Source: Hoeflea sp. 108
GTDB lineage: Bacteria; Pseudomonadota; Alphaproteobacteria; Rhizobiales; Rhizobiaceae
Assembly (NCBI RefSeq): GCF_000372965.1
Contig: NZ_KB890024.1
Coordinates: forward strand, 4,118,304-4,182,303
DNA length: 64,000 nt
Direction of reading: 5' to 3'
This document shows positions 28,413 through 36,916 of this stretch, piece by piece. Made by a program: the position numbers and the translations under genes. Position 1 is the stretch's first letter. Each line of letters begins with the position of its first letter. The notes under the pieces were generated by a model. That model searched no databases. It worked only from the letters and a program-made list of their open reading frames with translations, and was not told the DNA's origin.

Positions 28413-28641
28413 GAGACCCGTCCGATCATACCGGCGGTCTCATCGGCGAACCGCCTGCGCCCGGTGAGCGGCACCCATGCACGTCCACTTTCATCGAGCC
28501 CACCCCCGCTAGCGCCTGGGGAACGAGCACGTCCGTTGATCTCAGATGTGGAATCCGAGCTGAGCCCCTCAATGAGCATGACCATGTCCGAATCTGTCAT
28601 AGATGCATGCGGCGGTCATACATTTTCACACGCTTGAAGTC

Positions 28642-28656
28642 TATGCGCGAAGCATA
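28642..28656. promoter_or_regulatory. MarR-type operator candidate, copy 1
   Basis: The dyad TATGC-5 nt-GCATA lies 12 bp upstream of the first MarR start codon. It matches the core of the perfect palindrome at 31244-31264 and of sites at 35768 and 35808, so it is likely the binding site of these MarR proteins and implies autoregulation. Confidence 0.6.
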
Positions 28657-28668
28657 TATTCTTGCGGT

Positions 28669-29202
28669 ATGGAGCCTGAGGTCGCCAAGTACCATTTAGG
28701 TGCACTCGCGTTGGCGGTTGCAGACAGCATCGCCAGTGTCTCGGCCTCGTTTTCACCAAGCGGCCCGGGGACCGCCGTGATGGTGTTACTCAGCATGGAG
28801 CCCGGACTGCCGATCAGCGTTTTGGCTACCTCGATTGGGCTTTCTCATGCCGGGACGGTGCGATTGATCGATAGGCTCGAGCGCGAACAGTTGGTGGAAC
28901 GACGAAGACAAATCACCGACAGGCGGGCGCGCTTCATTCACCTCACCAATTCGGGGAAGAAGATAACGGACGCCTTGCTCAAGGCACGGGAGCAGGTGAT
29001 CTCCGAATGTATTTCGCCCCTGTCGCCCAATGACCTCGACATTCTAGGCATGCTGTCGGAGCGGCTCCTTGTGGCAAACGGCTTCGACAAAGATGGCTCG
29101 GTCAGCCTTTGCCATCTGTGCGGCTACAGCAGGATCGCGCCTTCCCGTGGTAAAGCTAAGCCGGGGCGCTCGCCACGCTGGAACGTGGCATCAGAAGGCT
29201 GA
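28669..29202 (+). CDS. MarR-family regulator with cysteine tail (copy 1)
   Basis: A 177-residue MarR regulator. The winged helix is visible as LPISVLATSIGLSHAGTVRL, then IDRLEREQLVERRRQITDRR (about residues 44-90). The C-terminal part contains CHLC, a CxxC pair suited to thiol-based redox sensing. It resembles the second MarR at 31878 (shared LSHAGTVRL(I/V)DRL). ATG 28669 was chosen over an upstream in-frame ATG at 28603, because that extension would put the operator-like palindrome inside the gene. Probably represses itself and the downstream yedE-like gene. Confidence 0.87.
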   Translation: MEPEVAKYHLGALALAVADSIASVSASFSPSGPGTAVMVLLSMEPGLPISVLATSIGLSHAGTVRLIDRLEREQLVERRRQITDRRARFIHLTNSGKKITDALLKAREQVISECISPLSPNDLDILGMLSERLLVANGFDKDGSVSLCHLCGYSRIAPSRGKAKPGRSPRWNVASEG

Positions 29203-29228
29203 CGATATGATCAGGCAGGCTTGATATA

Positions 29229-30188
29229 ATGGGATCGTTTGCGCTCGAACTTCTTCTATGCGTACTTGCCTTCGGGTTCGGATATGCGGCGAACCAAGGC
29301 GGAACCTGTTTAGTGGTGGCCGCTCATGAGTTACACAGAAGACAGCCGCCGAAAATGTTCGTCGGATTTCTCGCAGCGTCGGCAGCGGCAGGCCTGGTTG
29401 CGGTCCCGATAGTCTGGACGGGAACACTGGGCGCAACACTCGCACCCTCGACCAGCATCAATTTCCTCCTGCTCATCGGCGCCATCGCCTTCGGCCTCGG
29501 CGCACTCATTAATGACACATGCCTGCTCGGATCGCTGGCGCGGCTTGGGGATGGGGAGATGCGACTTCTAGCTCTGCCCTTGGGATTAACGATTGGTATC
29601 TTGGCTGCCGACCATGGCAGGTTCGGCTACGATTCAACATGGCCAAGCTTAATCTCCAAACCGAGCGCAACAGGCCTCGTTACTCTCCTAGCCTTCCTAG
29701 TTGTGCTCGTGCTGGCACTCGTTTTCGTTTCCACGAAGAGCGTTCTGCGAACAAAGCCGGGTTGGTCGTTCGGCGCTTCGATGATTGGACTCGGTATCAC
29801 TGGCGGACTTCTATATGCACTCTCGCCGGCCTGGACCTTCGCAGACGTGATTCAACGCGCCCTTCCTCTCAGAATGTCGCCGGCCGGCGAGGTCGCGCTC
29901 ACTGCGGTGATCTCTTCGATCGCAGGCGCCCTAACCGCCTCCTTTCGCCAAGGCAATCTGCGTCTCCAACTGCCGACAGCCAATGGCATTCTGCGATCTG
30001 TCGTCGGCGGCACATTGATGGGTATCGGCATCGCGCTCATACCCGGCGGGAATGATGGGTTGATCCTCGCAGCGGTTCCGACTCTTTCACCTGGTGGGAT
30101 AGTCGCCTACCTTCTGATGACGACGACAATCGTCTTCGGATTTGCAGCGCGTGGTAAGTTATTCCGGCGCTGCCTTTCACGGCCATGA
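29229..30188 (+). CDS. YeeE/YedE-like membrane transporter
   Basis: A 319-residue polytopic membrane protein with about nine helices. The short motifs GGTCLVVAAHEL near 26-37 and NDTCLLGSLARLGDGE near 96-111, each with a conserved cysteine in a helix, are the YeeE/YedE signature. Family members carry thiosulfate or other sulfur compounds. It follows the first MarR gene by 26 bp and is probably cotranscribed. Sulfur supply or detoxification fits the redox theme, but the substrate is unproven. Confidence 0.8.
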   Translation: MGSFALELLLCVLAFGFGYAANQGGTCLVVAAHELHRRQPPKMFVGFLAASAAAGLVAVPIVWTGTLGATLAPSTSINFLLLIGAIAFGLGALINDTCLLGSLARLGDGEMRLLALPLGLTIGILAADHGRFGYDSTWPSLISKPSATGLVTLLAFLVVLVLALVFVSTKSVLRTKPGWSFGASMIGLGITGGLLYALSPAWTFADVIQRALPLRMSPAGEVALTAVISSIAGALTASFRQGNLRLQLPTANGILRSVVGGTLMGIGIALIPGGNDGLILAAVPTLSPGGIVAYLLMTTTIVFGFAARGKLFRRCLSRP

Positions 30189-30226
30189 TAAGGGCAACAG
30201 AGGACTTGCCCTCCTGACATGAGCAT

Positions 30227-30670
30227 TTATCCCGACCGGGAATATCGGCTGACTAGCTCGTATGCCTTTGCAGGCCCTTGGACCATGATGACCACTTCAA
30301 AGGCCGCCGGCCCCAGAATCCTGTAGGTTGCATGGTAGGTGTCGTCTCCGCAGGCATAGACACCACTCGCTTCCAACCCGGTATCCGTCCGCGAGAAACT
30401 CAAGCTGAGGAACTGCGTCCCGATATGAGGTCCGTCTGCGAACTCGACGACAACACTGTCCTCGCTCAAGCGATAGCGATACTGCCGGCACGTGGAGAAT
30501 ACTCTGCCATCTGCCAGTGTGAGAATGCCGCTCTCTCGATAAGCGAGCGCGCCTTCGCCGAAACGGGCGAAGACCGCGTCGCCATGCAGCTGAGCGCCTC
30601 CGGGCTCGATATCGCGACGGAGCATCCGTGCCCCGCGGAGGTTCTGCAGGATTTGCACGCCCGCCGTCAC
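30227..30670 (-). CDS. DUF6314-like protein
   Basis: A 147-residue protein resembling DUF6314: a repeated small beta-rich pattern with GEGALAYRESGILTLADGR, a middle VEFADGPHIGTQFL, CGDDTYHATYRI, and an end VIMVQGPAKAYELVSRYSR. It may be a lipocalin-like fold; no catalytic residues are evident. The start is GTG 30670, 13 bp after the rclC-like stop; longer starts would overlap that gene. It is the second gene of a two-gene minus-strand operon under the palindromic operator at 31244. Confidence 0.65.
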   Translation of the reverse strand: MTAGVQILQNLRGARMLRRDIEPGGAQLHGDAVFARFGEGALAYRESGILTLADGRVFSTCRQYRYRLSEDSVVVEFADGPHIGTQFLSLSFSRTDTGLEASGVYACGDDTYHATYRILGPAAFEVVIMVQGPAKAYELVSRYSRSG

Positions 30671-30683
30671 GAGAGGACCACAG

Positions 30684-31172
30684 TCACGAGGGCACAAGCG
30701 CCCCTCTGTGGCGGACCGAAGCACGCAGCAGCACGAGGGACGCCGCTAGCAGAACTGCGTCCTTCAGTAGAAACTGCCCTGGTGCAGCCGAAATCGCAGG
30801 AAAGCCGCCGGCAGTCTGCTCCGCGACACCTGGAGTGGTGATGAAAAAGGTCAGCGTGATCAGATAGGTCGCTGCTGACATTAGTGCGCCTAGCGCAGAG
30901 AAGAGTGGACGAAATGCACCAAGGATCAGAACGAGACCGGTCGATAACTCGATAACGCCGATGAAATAGCTTTGCCCCTGCGTCCCGAACATGCCGAGCC
31001 AATTCATGATCGGGCTGTGTTCGATAAACGGGGCGATACCATAGGCCTCGTACGCTGTGAACTTCATCGCGCCGAACCACAGAAATACGATCACGAGAGC
31101 CCATCTAAGCAGGCCAAGATCCCTCCGACCGTGCTCGGGGACAAGAAATTCATAACGGTCGAAAATGCTCAT
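30684..31172 (-). CDS. rclC: RclC/YkgB-family (DUF417) membrane protein
   Basis: A 162-residue inner-membrane protein with four helices. It matches the YkgB/RclC family of E. coli along its length: RWALVIVFLWFGAMKFTAYE, APFIEHSPIM, a glutamate-bearing helix IGVIELSTGLVLILGA, TLTFFITTPG, and GQFLLKDAVLLAASLVLL. E. coli RclC belongs to a reactive-chlorine resistance operon. Here a perfect 21-bp palindrome 72 bp upstream suggests MarR control instead of RclR. The gene symbol reflects family, not proven orthology. Confidence 0.78.
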   Translation of the reverse strand: MSIFDRYEFLVPEHGRRDLGLLRWALVIVFLWFGAMKFTAYEAYGIAPFIEHSPIMNWLGMFGTQGQSYFIGVIELSTGLVLILGAFRPLFSALGALMSAATYLITLTFFITTPGVAEQTAGGFPAISAAPGQFLLKDAVLLAASLVLLRASVRHRGALVPS

Positions 31173-31243
31173 CTAAAATTCCTCAACAGTGGTCCCGTGG
31201 GAACGTCACGAACGTCGTCTACGTGCTTCGGGCAGGCGTAGCA

Positions 31244-31264
31244 GTATATGCGCGACGCATATAC
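31244..31264. promoter_or_regulatory. Perfect MarR-type operator upstream of rclC-like gene
   Basis: A 21-bp palindrome with 9-bp arms GTATATGCG and CGCATATAC and a 3-bp centre. It is the best copy of a site repeated near both MarR genes and the osmC/lysR divergence. Confidence 0.72.
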
Positions 31265-31411
31265 TAATAAGCGAGATATGTCGAGCGGCTGGCTCGCGCT
31301 TCGCTGCCTCACGAAGCCATCCTCATCGGCGATGCCTTTACCCAGCAAACGCGCGACCTTTGCGGGATTTTGACTTGATGGGGCTGGCGCTCCCGGTGGG
31401 CCTATAGCCCG

Positions 31412-31606
31412 TTGGCAAACGTCCAGCCTGTACGGATGGACGCGGCCCTGGACGAGATAACCATGCCGGCCGAAATCGTAGCAGCGATCGCCGCAATCCC
31501 CGACGTCGTGGAGCACGGACTGTTCCTCAATGGGATTGATACAATCGTGATCGCGCGCGGTGACACGATGGAAGTGCGACGCCGGGGGCAAGCTAGGTCT
31601 CGCTGA
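31412..31606 (+). pseudogene. Possible C-terminal fragment of ribose-5-phosphate isomerase A
   Basis: A 64-residue frame reading IAAIPDVVEHGLFLNGIDTI followed by VIARGD. This is the typical C-terminal end of RpiA (the NAIPGVVEHGLF-type motif). The other three quarters of an rpiA gene are not seen upstream, so this is a remnant, left by insertion or deletion at the island. The assignment is by short motif only. Confidence 0.45.
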
Positions 31607-31847
31607 TCTGCACCTGCGCGGCCTGGATGACAGCGCTGACGCGGAGTGATTCTCGGGCGCGACCTACGGCGATTCCGAGCGAAAAGGCTTGCCCTATAGC
31701 CGCCAGGTATCAACGGTTCCGCGGCCTTAACGAGCCGGACCCGTTTTTTTCGGCGCGCTCGATCAGTCGAAATCCTCCGAAACCCTTTTAAAACAGGACA
31801 TTTTCCACAAGCCGCGCGGAGGAAGAGGACCACGGTATGGCTTGCTG

Positions 31848-31870
31848 TCTATGCTCCGCGCACATATAGA
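31848..31870. promoter_or_regulatory. MarR-type operator candidate upstream of second MarR gene
   Basis: An imperfect dyad with outer arms TCTATG and CATATAGA around a GC-rich centre, ending 7 bp before the start at 31878. It is weaker than the other copies, which fits loose autoregulation. Confidence 0.45.
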
Positions 31871-31877
31871 TGTGGCA

Positions 31878-32417
31878 ATGGATGGACCTCGAGATCGAAA
31901 CATTTTCGGGGCGTTCGCACTCATGATCAGCGACGACATCGTTCGCGCTAGTTCATCGCGGGCGCCGGAAGCTGGACCCGCCGCCTCAGCGCTGGCGTTG
32001 CTCGCGCACAAGCCCGGGCTCTCGATCCGTATGCTTGCGATCGGGGTGGGCCTTTCACATGCTGGAACTGTTCGCCTGGTGGATAGATTGGTAAGCGAGG
32101 GATTGATCGAGCGTAGGGAGCATTCGACAGACGGGCGCGCACGATCCCTCTATCTTACTCCAACTGGCAAGGTCGCGAGCGACGAGGTCCTGGCCTCGCG
32201 CGATCAAGTGATTGCCGAAGGGCTATCGATCCTTAATCCAGACGAACTGAAAACCTTATCGGACATCGCTGAACGCGTTCTCCGAAATCGCTTGGAAAAC
32301 CTCGAGCAGTCATACCGCATCTGCCGCTTGTGCTGCTACGAGGGCTGCACGAACTGCCCCGTCGATGCCGAATTGCATGAGCGAGGTGTGGACCGCGAGA
32401 AGAACGACGACGCGTAG
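31878..32417 (+). CDS. MarR-family regulator with cysteine-rich tail (copy 2)
   Basis: A 179-residue MarR regulator paralogous to the one at 28669. The winged helix reads LSIRMLAIGVGLSHAGTVRL, then VDRLVSEGLIERREHSTDGR. The C-terminus has CRLCCYEGCTNC, five cysteines in twelve residues, which could sense oxidants or bind a metal. ATG 31878 is used; a TTG at 31842 in the same frame would include the operator. Its targets are inferred from the repeated palindromes. Confidence 0.87.
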   Translation: MDGPRDRNIFGAFALMISDDIVRASSSRAPEAGPAASALALLAHKPGLSIRMLAIGVGLSHAGTVRLVDRLVSEGLIERREHSTDGRARSLYLTPTGKVASDEVLASRDQVIAEGLSILNPDELKTLSDIAERVLRNRLENLEQSYRICRLCCYEGCTNCPVDAELHERGVDREKNDDA

Positions 32418-32428
32418 GAGACTCGCAA

Positions 32429-32548
32429 TTGCGGCAGCTCAACGCTGCTCAGATGGCGGGGCTTCATAATGTCAGCGAGCCTACCATCAGCCGCATTCTT
32501 TTGGCTACGCGTCAAGCCGGCCGATCGGGCATGGCGGTCTCATTCTAA
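32429..32548 (+). pseudogene. Helix-turn-helix remnant (resolvase- or transposase-like)
   Basis: About 39 codons reading LNAAQMAGLHNVSEPTISRI, the recognition-helix end of a serine resolvase or transposase. Nothing upstream resembles the catalytic part. It begins just after the MarR gene and marks a possible scar of a lost mobile element. The following 260 bp (to 32813) show no convincing gene. Confidence 0.35.
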
Positions 32549-32813
32549 TATGTCGGTGATCGCCCCACTTTTAGCCGCTCAATTGATCGGAACGCGGTTT
32601 CGGAAGCGGCCGTTCAAACCACTCGCTGCATTCCCATTTCTCTATGTCCGATAGGTAGTTTCGGGGAAAAGCAGTCGGGAACAGGTTTCGGGAACGCATG
32701 CTCCGGCAGGAGCGCAGCGCGCGTCCCAAGCGCGTTTTCCCGGTAGAGCTTCCCAATCGGCAAAGTGCGGGCCACCTCAGACTGCGAACGCGAAAAACCG
32801 CCTGGCTGGTCAC

Positions 32814-33842
32814 TCAAGGCAGGGTAACGACGATTTTCGCTGCGGATACACCCGCCTTCAGGGCTTCCAAGGCAGCCTGGAGCATTTCAAGGCCCTGGCC
32901 CACGATCTTCGCCGGAGGGGCGGGGACGAACGTGCGCGCCGCGAGAGCCTGCGGCAGGAATTCGCGGTAGATCATTGGACCAACCTCGTCATCCTTGAGG
33001 CTCGTCCCGGAGATGTGCGTCGCCTCGACTCCAAATGGACGCTCGTCGGGCGGGGCCAGCGTCGCTGCCACCCGGCGCGAGCCCTCGCATCTCGCAACTA
33101 CGGCAAAACAGTCTTTCATGTGACCGGTCGCGTGAAGCGTTCCAGCGAGACTGCGCCCGCGCATTGCCTCAATCACGTCTTCCACGATGGCTGGACTCGA
33201 GTGGTCAAGAACCTCGCTTGCACCCAGCTCCTTCAACAGGCCGGCGTTGCGCGCCGAAGCGGTGGCGACGCACCTGTAGCCCGACGCCACCGCGAGCTGG
33301 ATGGCGTTGCAGCCAACGCTCGACGATCCACCCCAGACCAGAACGACCTCTGGACGCGCGGTCGGCGAGTGTAACGGTGGCGCGAGAGCCAACTGTGTCC
33401 GTCCGTAGAGCCCGCTTGCGGCGGTGCCAAGGCCAAGCGGGAGGACTGCCGCATCAGCGAAGGCCATGTTGTTGGGGATCGGCGCCGCCATGTGGTCCAG
33501 CACGATCGTGTGGTGCTGGAACGCACCCTGCGCAGGTTGATTTACGGTTGTCCCGACCGCCTGTCCGATGACTCGATCGCCGACCTTGAACCGCTCGACC
33601 GCGCCACCGACCGCCGCGACCTCACCGGAGACGTCGCTGCCGAGAATCGCGGGATAGTCGAGCCATGGCAAAAGCGCGACGTCCTGCAGAATCCAGTCGA
33701 GTGGGTTGATCGCGATGGCCGCGTTGCGGATCAATATCTCGTTCGCCGCCAGATGCGGCAGAGCGGTGACACCAATCCTCAGTGGCTGCCCCGGCGCTTT
33801 CTGCCAGGCGGCCTGATTAGTCACGGTTTCGGTCATCATCAA
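32814..33842 (-). CDS. MDR-superfamily zinc-type dehydrogenase/quinone reductase-like
   Basis: A 342-residue medium-chain dehydrogenase/reductase. The N-terminal GroES-like part reads LAANEILIRNAAIAINPLDW and ILGSDVSGEVAAVG; the NAD(P)-binding motif VLVWGGSSSVGCNAIQLA is near residues 165-182. Catalytic zinc ligands are not evident, so it is nearer the zinc-free enoyl/quinone reductases. It overlaps the upstream msrA stop by 26 bp (three tandem ATGs at 33842-33836), in a minus-strand operon osmC-msrA-MDR. It probably reduces quinones or reactive carbonyls. Confidence 0.85.
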   Translation of the reverse strand: MMMTETVTNQAAWQKAPGQPLRIGVTALPHLAANEILIRNAAIAINPLDWILQDVALLPWLDYPAILGSDVSGEVAAVGGAVERFKVGDRVIGQAVGTTVNQPAQGAFQHHTIVLDHMAAPIPNNMAFADAAVLPLGLGTAASGLYGRTQLALAPPLHSPTARPEVVLVWGGSSSVGCNAIQLAVASGYRCVATASARNAGLLKELGASEVLDHSSPAIVEDVIEAMRGRSLAGTLHATGHMKDCFAVVARCEGSRRVAATLAPPDERPFGVEATHISGTSLKDDEVGPMIYREFLPQALAARTFVPAPPAKIVGQGLEMLQAALEALKAGVSAAKIVVTLP

Positions 33843-34401
33843 CTCTTTCTGTCAAGTATACAGCTGGGCGTTCGTCTGAGCGGTCCAACCGCCAGGTCGG
33901 GCGCACGAAGTGGCAGCTATAGCCCCCAGGATAGCGCACCAGGTATTCTTGGTGCTCTGGCTCCGCCTCCCAAAAGGGTTCTTCTGGGTTGATCTCCGAC
34001 ACGACCGGGCCAGGCCAGCTTCCTGATGCCTCGATTTCCGCGATGGTTGTGAGGGCGACTTCCTTCTGCACTTCGGTGGTGTAGAAAATCGCCGATCGAT
34101 AGCTCGGACCGACATCGCTGCCTTGTTGCTCGTAGGTCGTGGGGTCATGGATCTGGAAGAAGAGTTCCAAGAGCGAGCGATAGGCGAGAACGGAAGGGTC
34201 GAAGGTCACTTCCACTGCTTCCGCATGGCCGTAATGTCTCGCGTAGGTCGGATCAGGCATTTCTCCGCCTGTGTAACCGACACGCGTCGAAATGACTCCC
34301 CTGGCTCGGCGCAGCAAATCCTCCATGCCCCAGAAGCAGCCGCCTGCGAGAATTGCTCGCTCTGTCGCGGCCGCCCTATTGCCGGTAGGCGATTGGCTCA
34401 C
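33817..34401 (-). CDS. msrA: Peptide methionine-S-sulfoxide reductase MsrA (copy 1)
   Basis: A 194-residue MsrA. The catalytic motif GGCFWGMEDLL places the nucleophile at Cys22; YTGGEMPDPTY, HAEAVEVTFDP, FFQIHDPTT and the C-terminal YPGGYSCHFVRP complete the family pattern. It reduces the S-epimer of methionine sulfoxide. I start it at GTG 34401, which has GGAGGAGGG 10 bp upstream; GTG 34431 right after the hydrolase-OsmC stop is the alternative. It is 46% or so like the copy at 37362 by eye, judged from shared blocks, not computed. Confidence 0.92.
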   Translation of the reverse strand: MSQSPTGNRAAATERAILAGGCFWGMEDLLRRARGVISTRVGYTGGEMPDPTYARHYGHAEAVEVTFDPSVLAYRSLLELFFQIHDPTTYEQQGSDVGPSYRSAIFYTTEVQKEVALTTIAEIEASGSWPGPVVSEINPEEPFWEAEPEHQEYLVRYPGGYSCHFVRPTWRLDRSDERPAVYLTERVDDDRNRD

Positions 34402-34433
34402 AGTCCGTTCGCCCTCCTCCGTGTGCGCCACGG

Positions 34434-35666
34434 TCAAGCCAGCCTCGCGGGATCCGCAGCCTGACTGGCGCTCAAGAGCTCGGTCTGCACGTCCGAACCC
34501 CGGATGAGACTCAGATCGACGGGACACCGATCAGCGATCGCGAGGATCCGAGCGCGCTGATCATCACTCAGCGGCCCATCGAGGACAATGGTGCGGGTGA
34601 ACCGGTCGGGTGGCATCATGTCGGGCACCTTCTCGTGCTGCACGGTCGTGCTCGCCCGTTCGAGCGGAAAGCCCTTGCGGTTCGCATAGAGACGCATCGT
34701 CATCACCGTGCAGGCTGCGAGGCCGGCAGATACGAGCTCGTAGGGAGATAGTCCGGTCCCGAGGCCACCGACCGATGCTGGCTCGTCGGCGAACAGAGTG
34801 TGCTCGCCGCTGCGGACCTTGAGCTGGAACGTCCCTGCAAGAGTTTCGGTGGCGACGACGCCCTCCGCAACCTCGACCTGCGGAAGATCCGCCGTGAGTG
34901 GTGGGAGAAAGCGGCTCGCCCAAACCGCCACCATGGCCGCAGCGTAGTTCGCGTCCGCGACGTCGGTGAGAAGGTGATCCGCGTTGTCGAGCGAGATGAA
35001 GCTTTTTGGGTGCCTGGACGCGACGAAGATGCGCGACGCGTGGTCGATGCCGACCACCTGATCCAGCGGAGAGTGCATGACCAGCACCGGCCGTCGCAGG
35101 GAGGCAATGGCCTTCTCGACGTCGATCCCCTCAACCGCCTCCAGGAACCCTCGGCGAATGAGGAAGGGTCTACCGGCAATCTCCACCGAGGCCTCGCCCT
35201 CGCTCGCGATGGTGTCCAGATCATTCGGCCCGAAGAGGCGCAAGATATGCTGAAGGTCGGCCGGCGCACCAATCGTCGCGACCGCCGCAATATCAGGCAT
35301 GTCGGCGGCGGCTACGATCGCAGCGGTGCCACCTAGGCTGTGCCCGACGAGGAGGGACGGTGACATGCCCGCCGCCGCCATCGCCTTTGCGGCGGCCCGA
35401 AGGTCCTCGACGTCCGACGCGAAGTTCACAGGTTCTCCCGTCCCACCGCCGATCCCGGTCCCGGCGAAATCGAACCTCAAGACCCCGATGCCCGCACGCG
35501 ACAGCGCGCGCGAGATGTGAACTGCGGCGCGACTGTCTTTCCCGCAGGTGAAGCAGTGGGCGAAGATCGCCCAGCCCCGCGGCGTCCCTTCCGGCGGTTC
35601 GAGGTGCCCGGAAAGCGGAGAGCCAGCCCCACTGACAAACGTGAATGATTTTTCTGCCATGTCCAT
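34434..35666 (-). CDS. Alpha/beta hydrolase-OsmC fusion protein
   Basis: A 410-residue two-domain protein. Residues 1-250 are an alpha/beta hydrolase with nucleophile Ser110 in VGHSLGG and a histidine in DNADHLL near 240. Residues about 260-410 are an OsmC/Ohr-type domain with LVSAGLAACTVMTMRLYANR and DRCPVDLSL, the two cysteines that reduce organic peroxides. This fusion is a known architecture. First of a minus-strand operon with msrA and the MDR gene, it has GGAGG before tandem ATGs (35666, 35660). A MarR-type operator lies upstream at 35768. Confidence 0.9.
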   Translation of the reverse strand: MDMAEKSFTFVSGAGSPLSGHLEPPEGTPRGWAIFAHCFTCGKDSRAAVHISRALSRAGIGVLRFDFAGTGIGGGTGEPVNFASDVEDLRAAAKAMAAAGMSPSLLVGHSLGGTAAIVAAADMPDIAAVATIGAPADLQHILRLFGPNDLDTIASEGEASVEIAGRPFLIRRGFLEAVEGIDVEKAIASLRRPVLVMHSPLDQVVGIDHASRIFVASRHPKSFISLDNADHLLTDVADANYAAAMVAVWASRFLPPLTADLPQVEVAEGVVATETLAGTFQLKVRSGEHTLFADEPASVGGLGTGLSPYELVSAGLAACTVMTMRLYANRKGFPLERASTTVQHEKVPDMMPPDRFTRTIVLDGPLSDDQRARILAIADRCPVDLSLIRGSDVQTELLSASQAADPARLA

Positions 35667-35767
35667 CAAACCTCCAGCACGCGGCTTGGCGGTTGCGCTC
35701 TCAGCACCTTCGACGGAGCTGAGCGGAGCGCACCGCCAACCGGTAATCGTCATCTCAGGGTATCATT

Positions 35768-35826
35768 TATATGTCTGGCGCATATAGACAAGCCCCTGCA
35801 CCATGATTATATGCGCCAAGCATACT
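35768..35826. promoter_or_regulatory. Two MarR-type operator copies between osmC fusion and lysR
   Basis: At 35768-35786 TATATG and CGCATATA frame an 19-bp imperfect palindrome; at 35808-35826 a second, TATATGCG with GCATA, follows 40 bp later. Both match the 31244 site. They can control the two divergent transcription units. Confidence 0.62.
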
Positions 35827-35894
35827 TCTGCGACCTGCTTTCCAAAGGCGGTCTCACGGAAGAGGCATCAGTCAGGCGCATGGGCCAAAGGACT

Positions 35895-36770
35895 ATGGAA
35901 CTCAATCAAGTCGGCTATTTCATCAACTTGGCCGAGACGCTGAATTTCACAGCGGCCGCGCGCTTGAGCGGTGTGTCACAGCCAAGTCTGACCCGCGCGA
36001 TCCGCCGCTTGGAAGATGAGCTTGGCGGGCCGCTGATCCATCGCGACGGGAAGAACAGCCGCCTGACTGGCCTTGGCCATGACGTCGAGGCAGAATTCCG
36101 GCGCATGGTGGTCGCGATGAAGAGCGTTCGCAATCACTCGGAGCACTGGGCGATGGGGGGGCACCGCGTGCTGGATGTCGCCGTCGCGCCCACCGTCGGA
36201 CCAAAGGAATTTACGGCATTCTTCGAGAGCGCATTGGCGGAGATGCCATCCATCGAAATCAAGCTGCACTCGCTCCAGTCAAACGAGGACACATCGGAGG
36301 TGCTTTCAGGAAAATACCACGCGTGCATCATGCCGCGTGAAACAAGACCGGAACGCAAGCTGGATGTGCATCCTCTATTTCGGGAGCGCTTCGTGCTCGG
36401 CTGTTCGGCAAACCATCCCTTGGCTGCCAACGAGATCGTGCGCGGCGAAGACCTGCTCGAGTTTCCTTTCGTCGATCGCCTGAAATGCGAGTTTCGCGAT
36501 CGGATCCTCGATCACTTCGCGCGACGGGACTTGCTCATGCGACCTCGCTTTCGATCAGATCGCGAGGACTGGGTGCAACGGGTCGTCGCTGACGGCCACG
36601 CCATATGCATTCTTCCGGAACGATCGGCCACCGTGCAAGGCCTCGTCACTCGGCCGATCGACGGATTTGTCTTGGAGCGCGAAGTCGTGATCGCGACAGT
36701 ATCCGGCTCCACGGCAACGGTCGAGATACGGAACATCGCGCAGCTGGCAGCCCGATACGAGTGGAACTGA
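35895..36770 (+). CDS. LysR-family regulator of the stress island
   Basis: A 291-residue LysR regulator: LNQVGYFINLAETLNFTAAA followed by SQPSLTRAIRRLEDELG is the helix-turn-helix (residues about 3-60); the effector domain follows. I start it at ATG 35895, because earlier in-frame starts overlap the operator copies and add no family sequence. It stands beside msrB, whose promoter carries an ATAC-N7-GTAT site with the T-N11-A spacing of LysR boxes. It is my candidate activator of the four 27-bp promoter elements. Confidence 0.9.
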   Translation: MELNQVGYFINLAETLNFTAAARLSGVSQPSLTRAIRRLEDELGGPLIHRDGKNSRLTGLGHDVEAEFRRMVVAMKSVRNHSEHWAMGGHRVLDVAVAPTVGPKEFTAFFESALAEMPSIEIKLHSLQSNEDTSEVLSGKYHACIMPRETRPERKLDVHPLFRERFVLGCSANHPLAANEIVRGEDLLEFPFVDRLKCEFRDRILDHFARRDLLMRPRFRSDREDWVQRVVADGHAICILPERSATVQGLVTRPIDGFVLEREVVIATVSGSTATVEIRNIAQLAARYEWN

Positions 36771-36796
36771 ATCACGACGTGAAGAGCTTCGGCGCT

Positions 36797-36823
36797 ATGG
36801 AAACTATACGCGCAGCGTATTGG
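36797..36823 (+). promoter_or_regulatory. 27-bp promoter element, copy 1 (msrB)
   Basis: Begins ATGGAAACTATA and ends GTATTGG. It contains ATACGC-3 nt-GCGTAT at 36806-36820, a perfect dyad with LysR T-N11-A spacing. The final TTGGAT (36820) could be a -35 box and GATAGT (36844) a -10 box, 18 bp apart. Confidence 0.65.
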
Positions 36824-36916
36824 ATAAATCTGAGGCGCACTGCGATAGTCGGCGCAATGACTGCAAAGATAGATGACAGTGTGTCTGGCTCTCTAGATTA
36901 AGTATTGGAGACTATC

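Noticed and set aside
28603..28668. Longer N-terminus for the first MarR protein from ATG 28603
   Set aside because: The added residues are not MarR-like, and the stretch contains the operator-like palindrome expected upstream of the gene.
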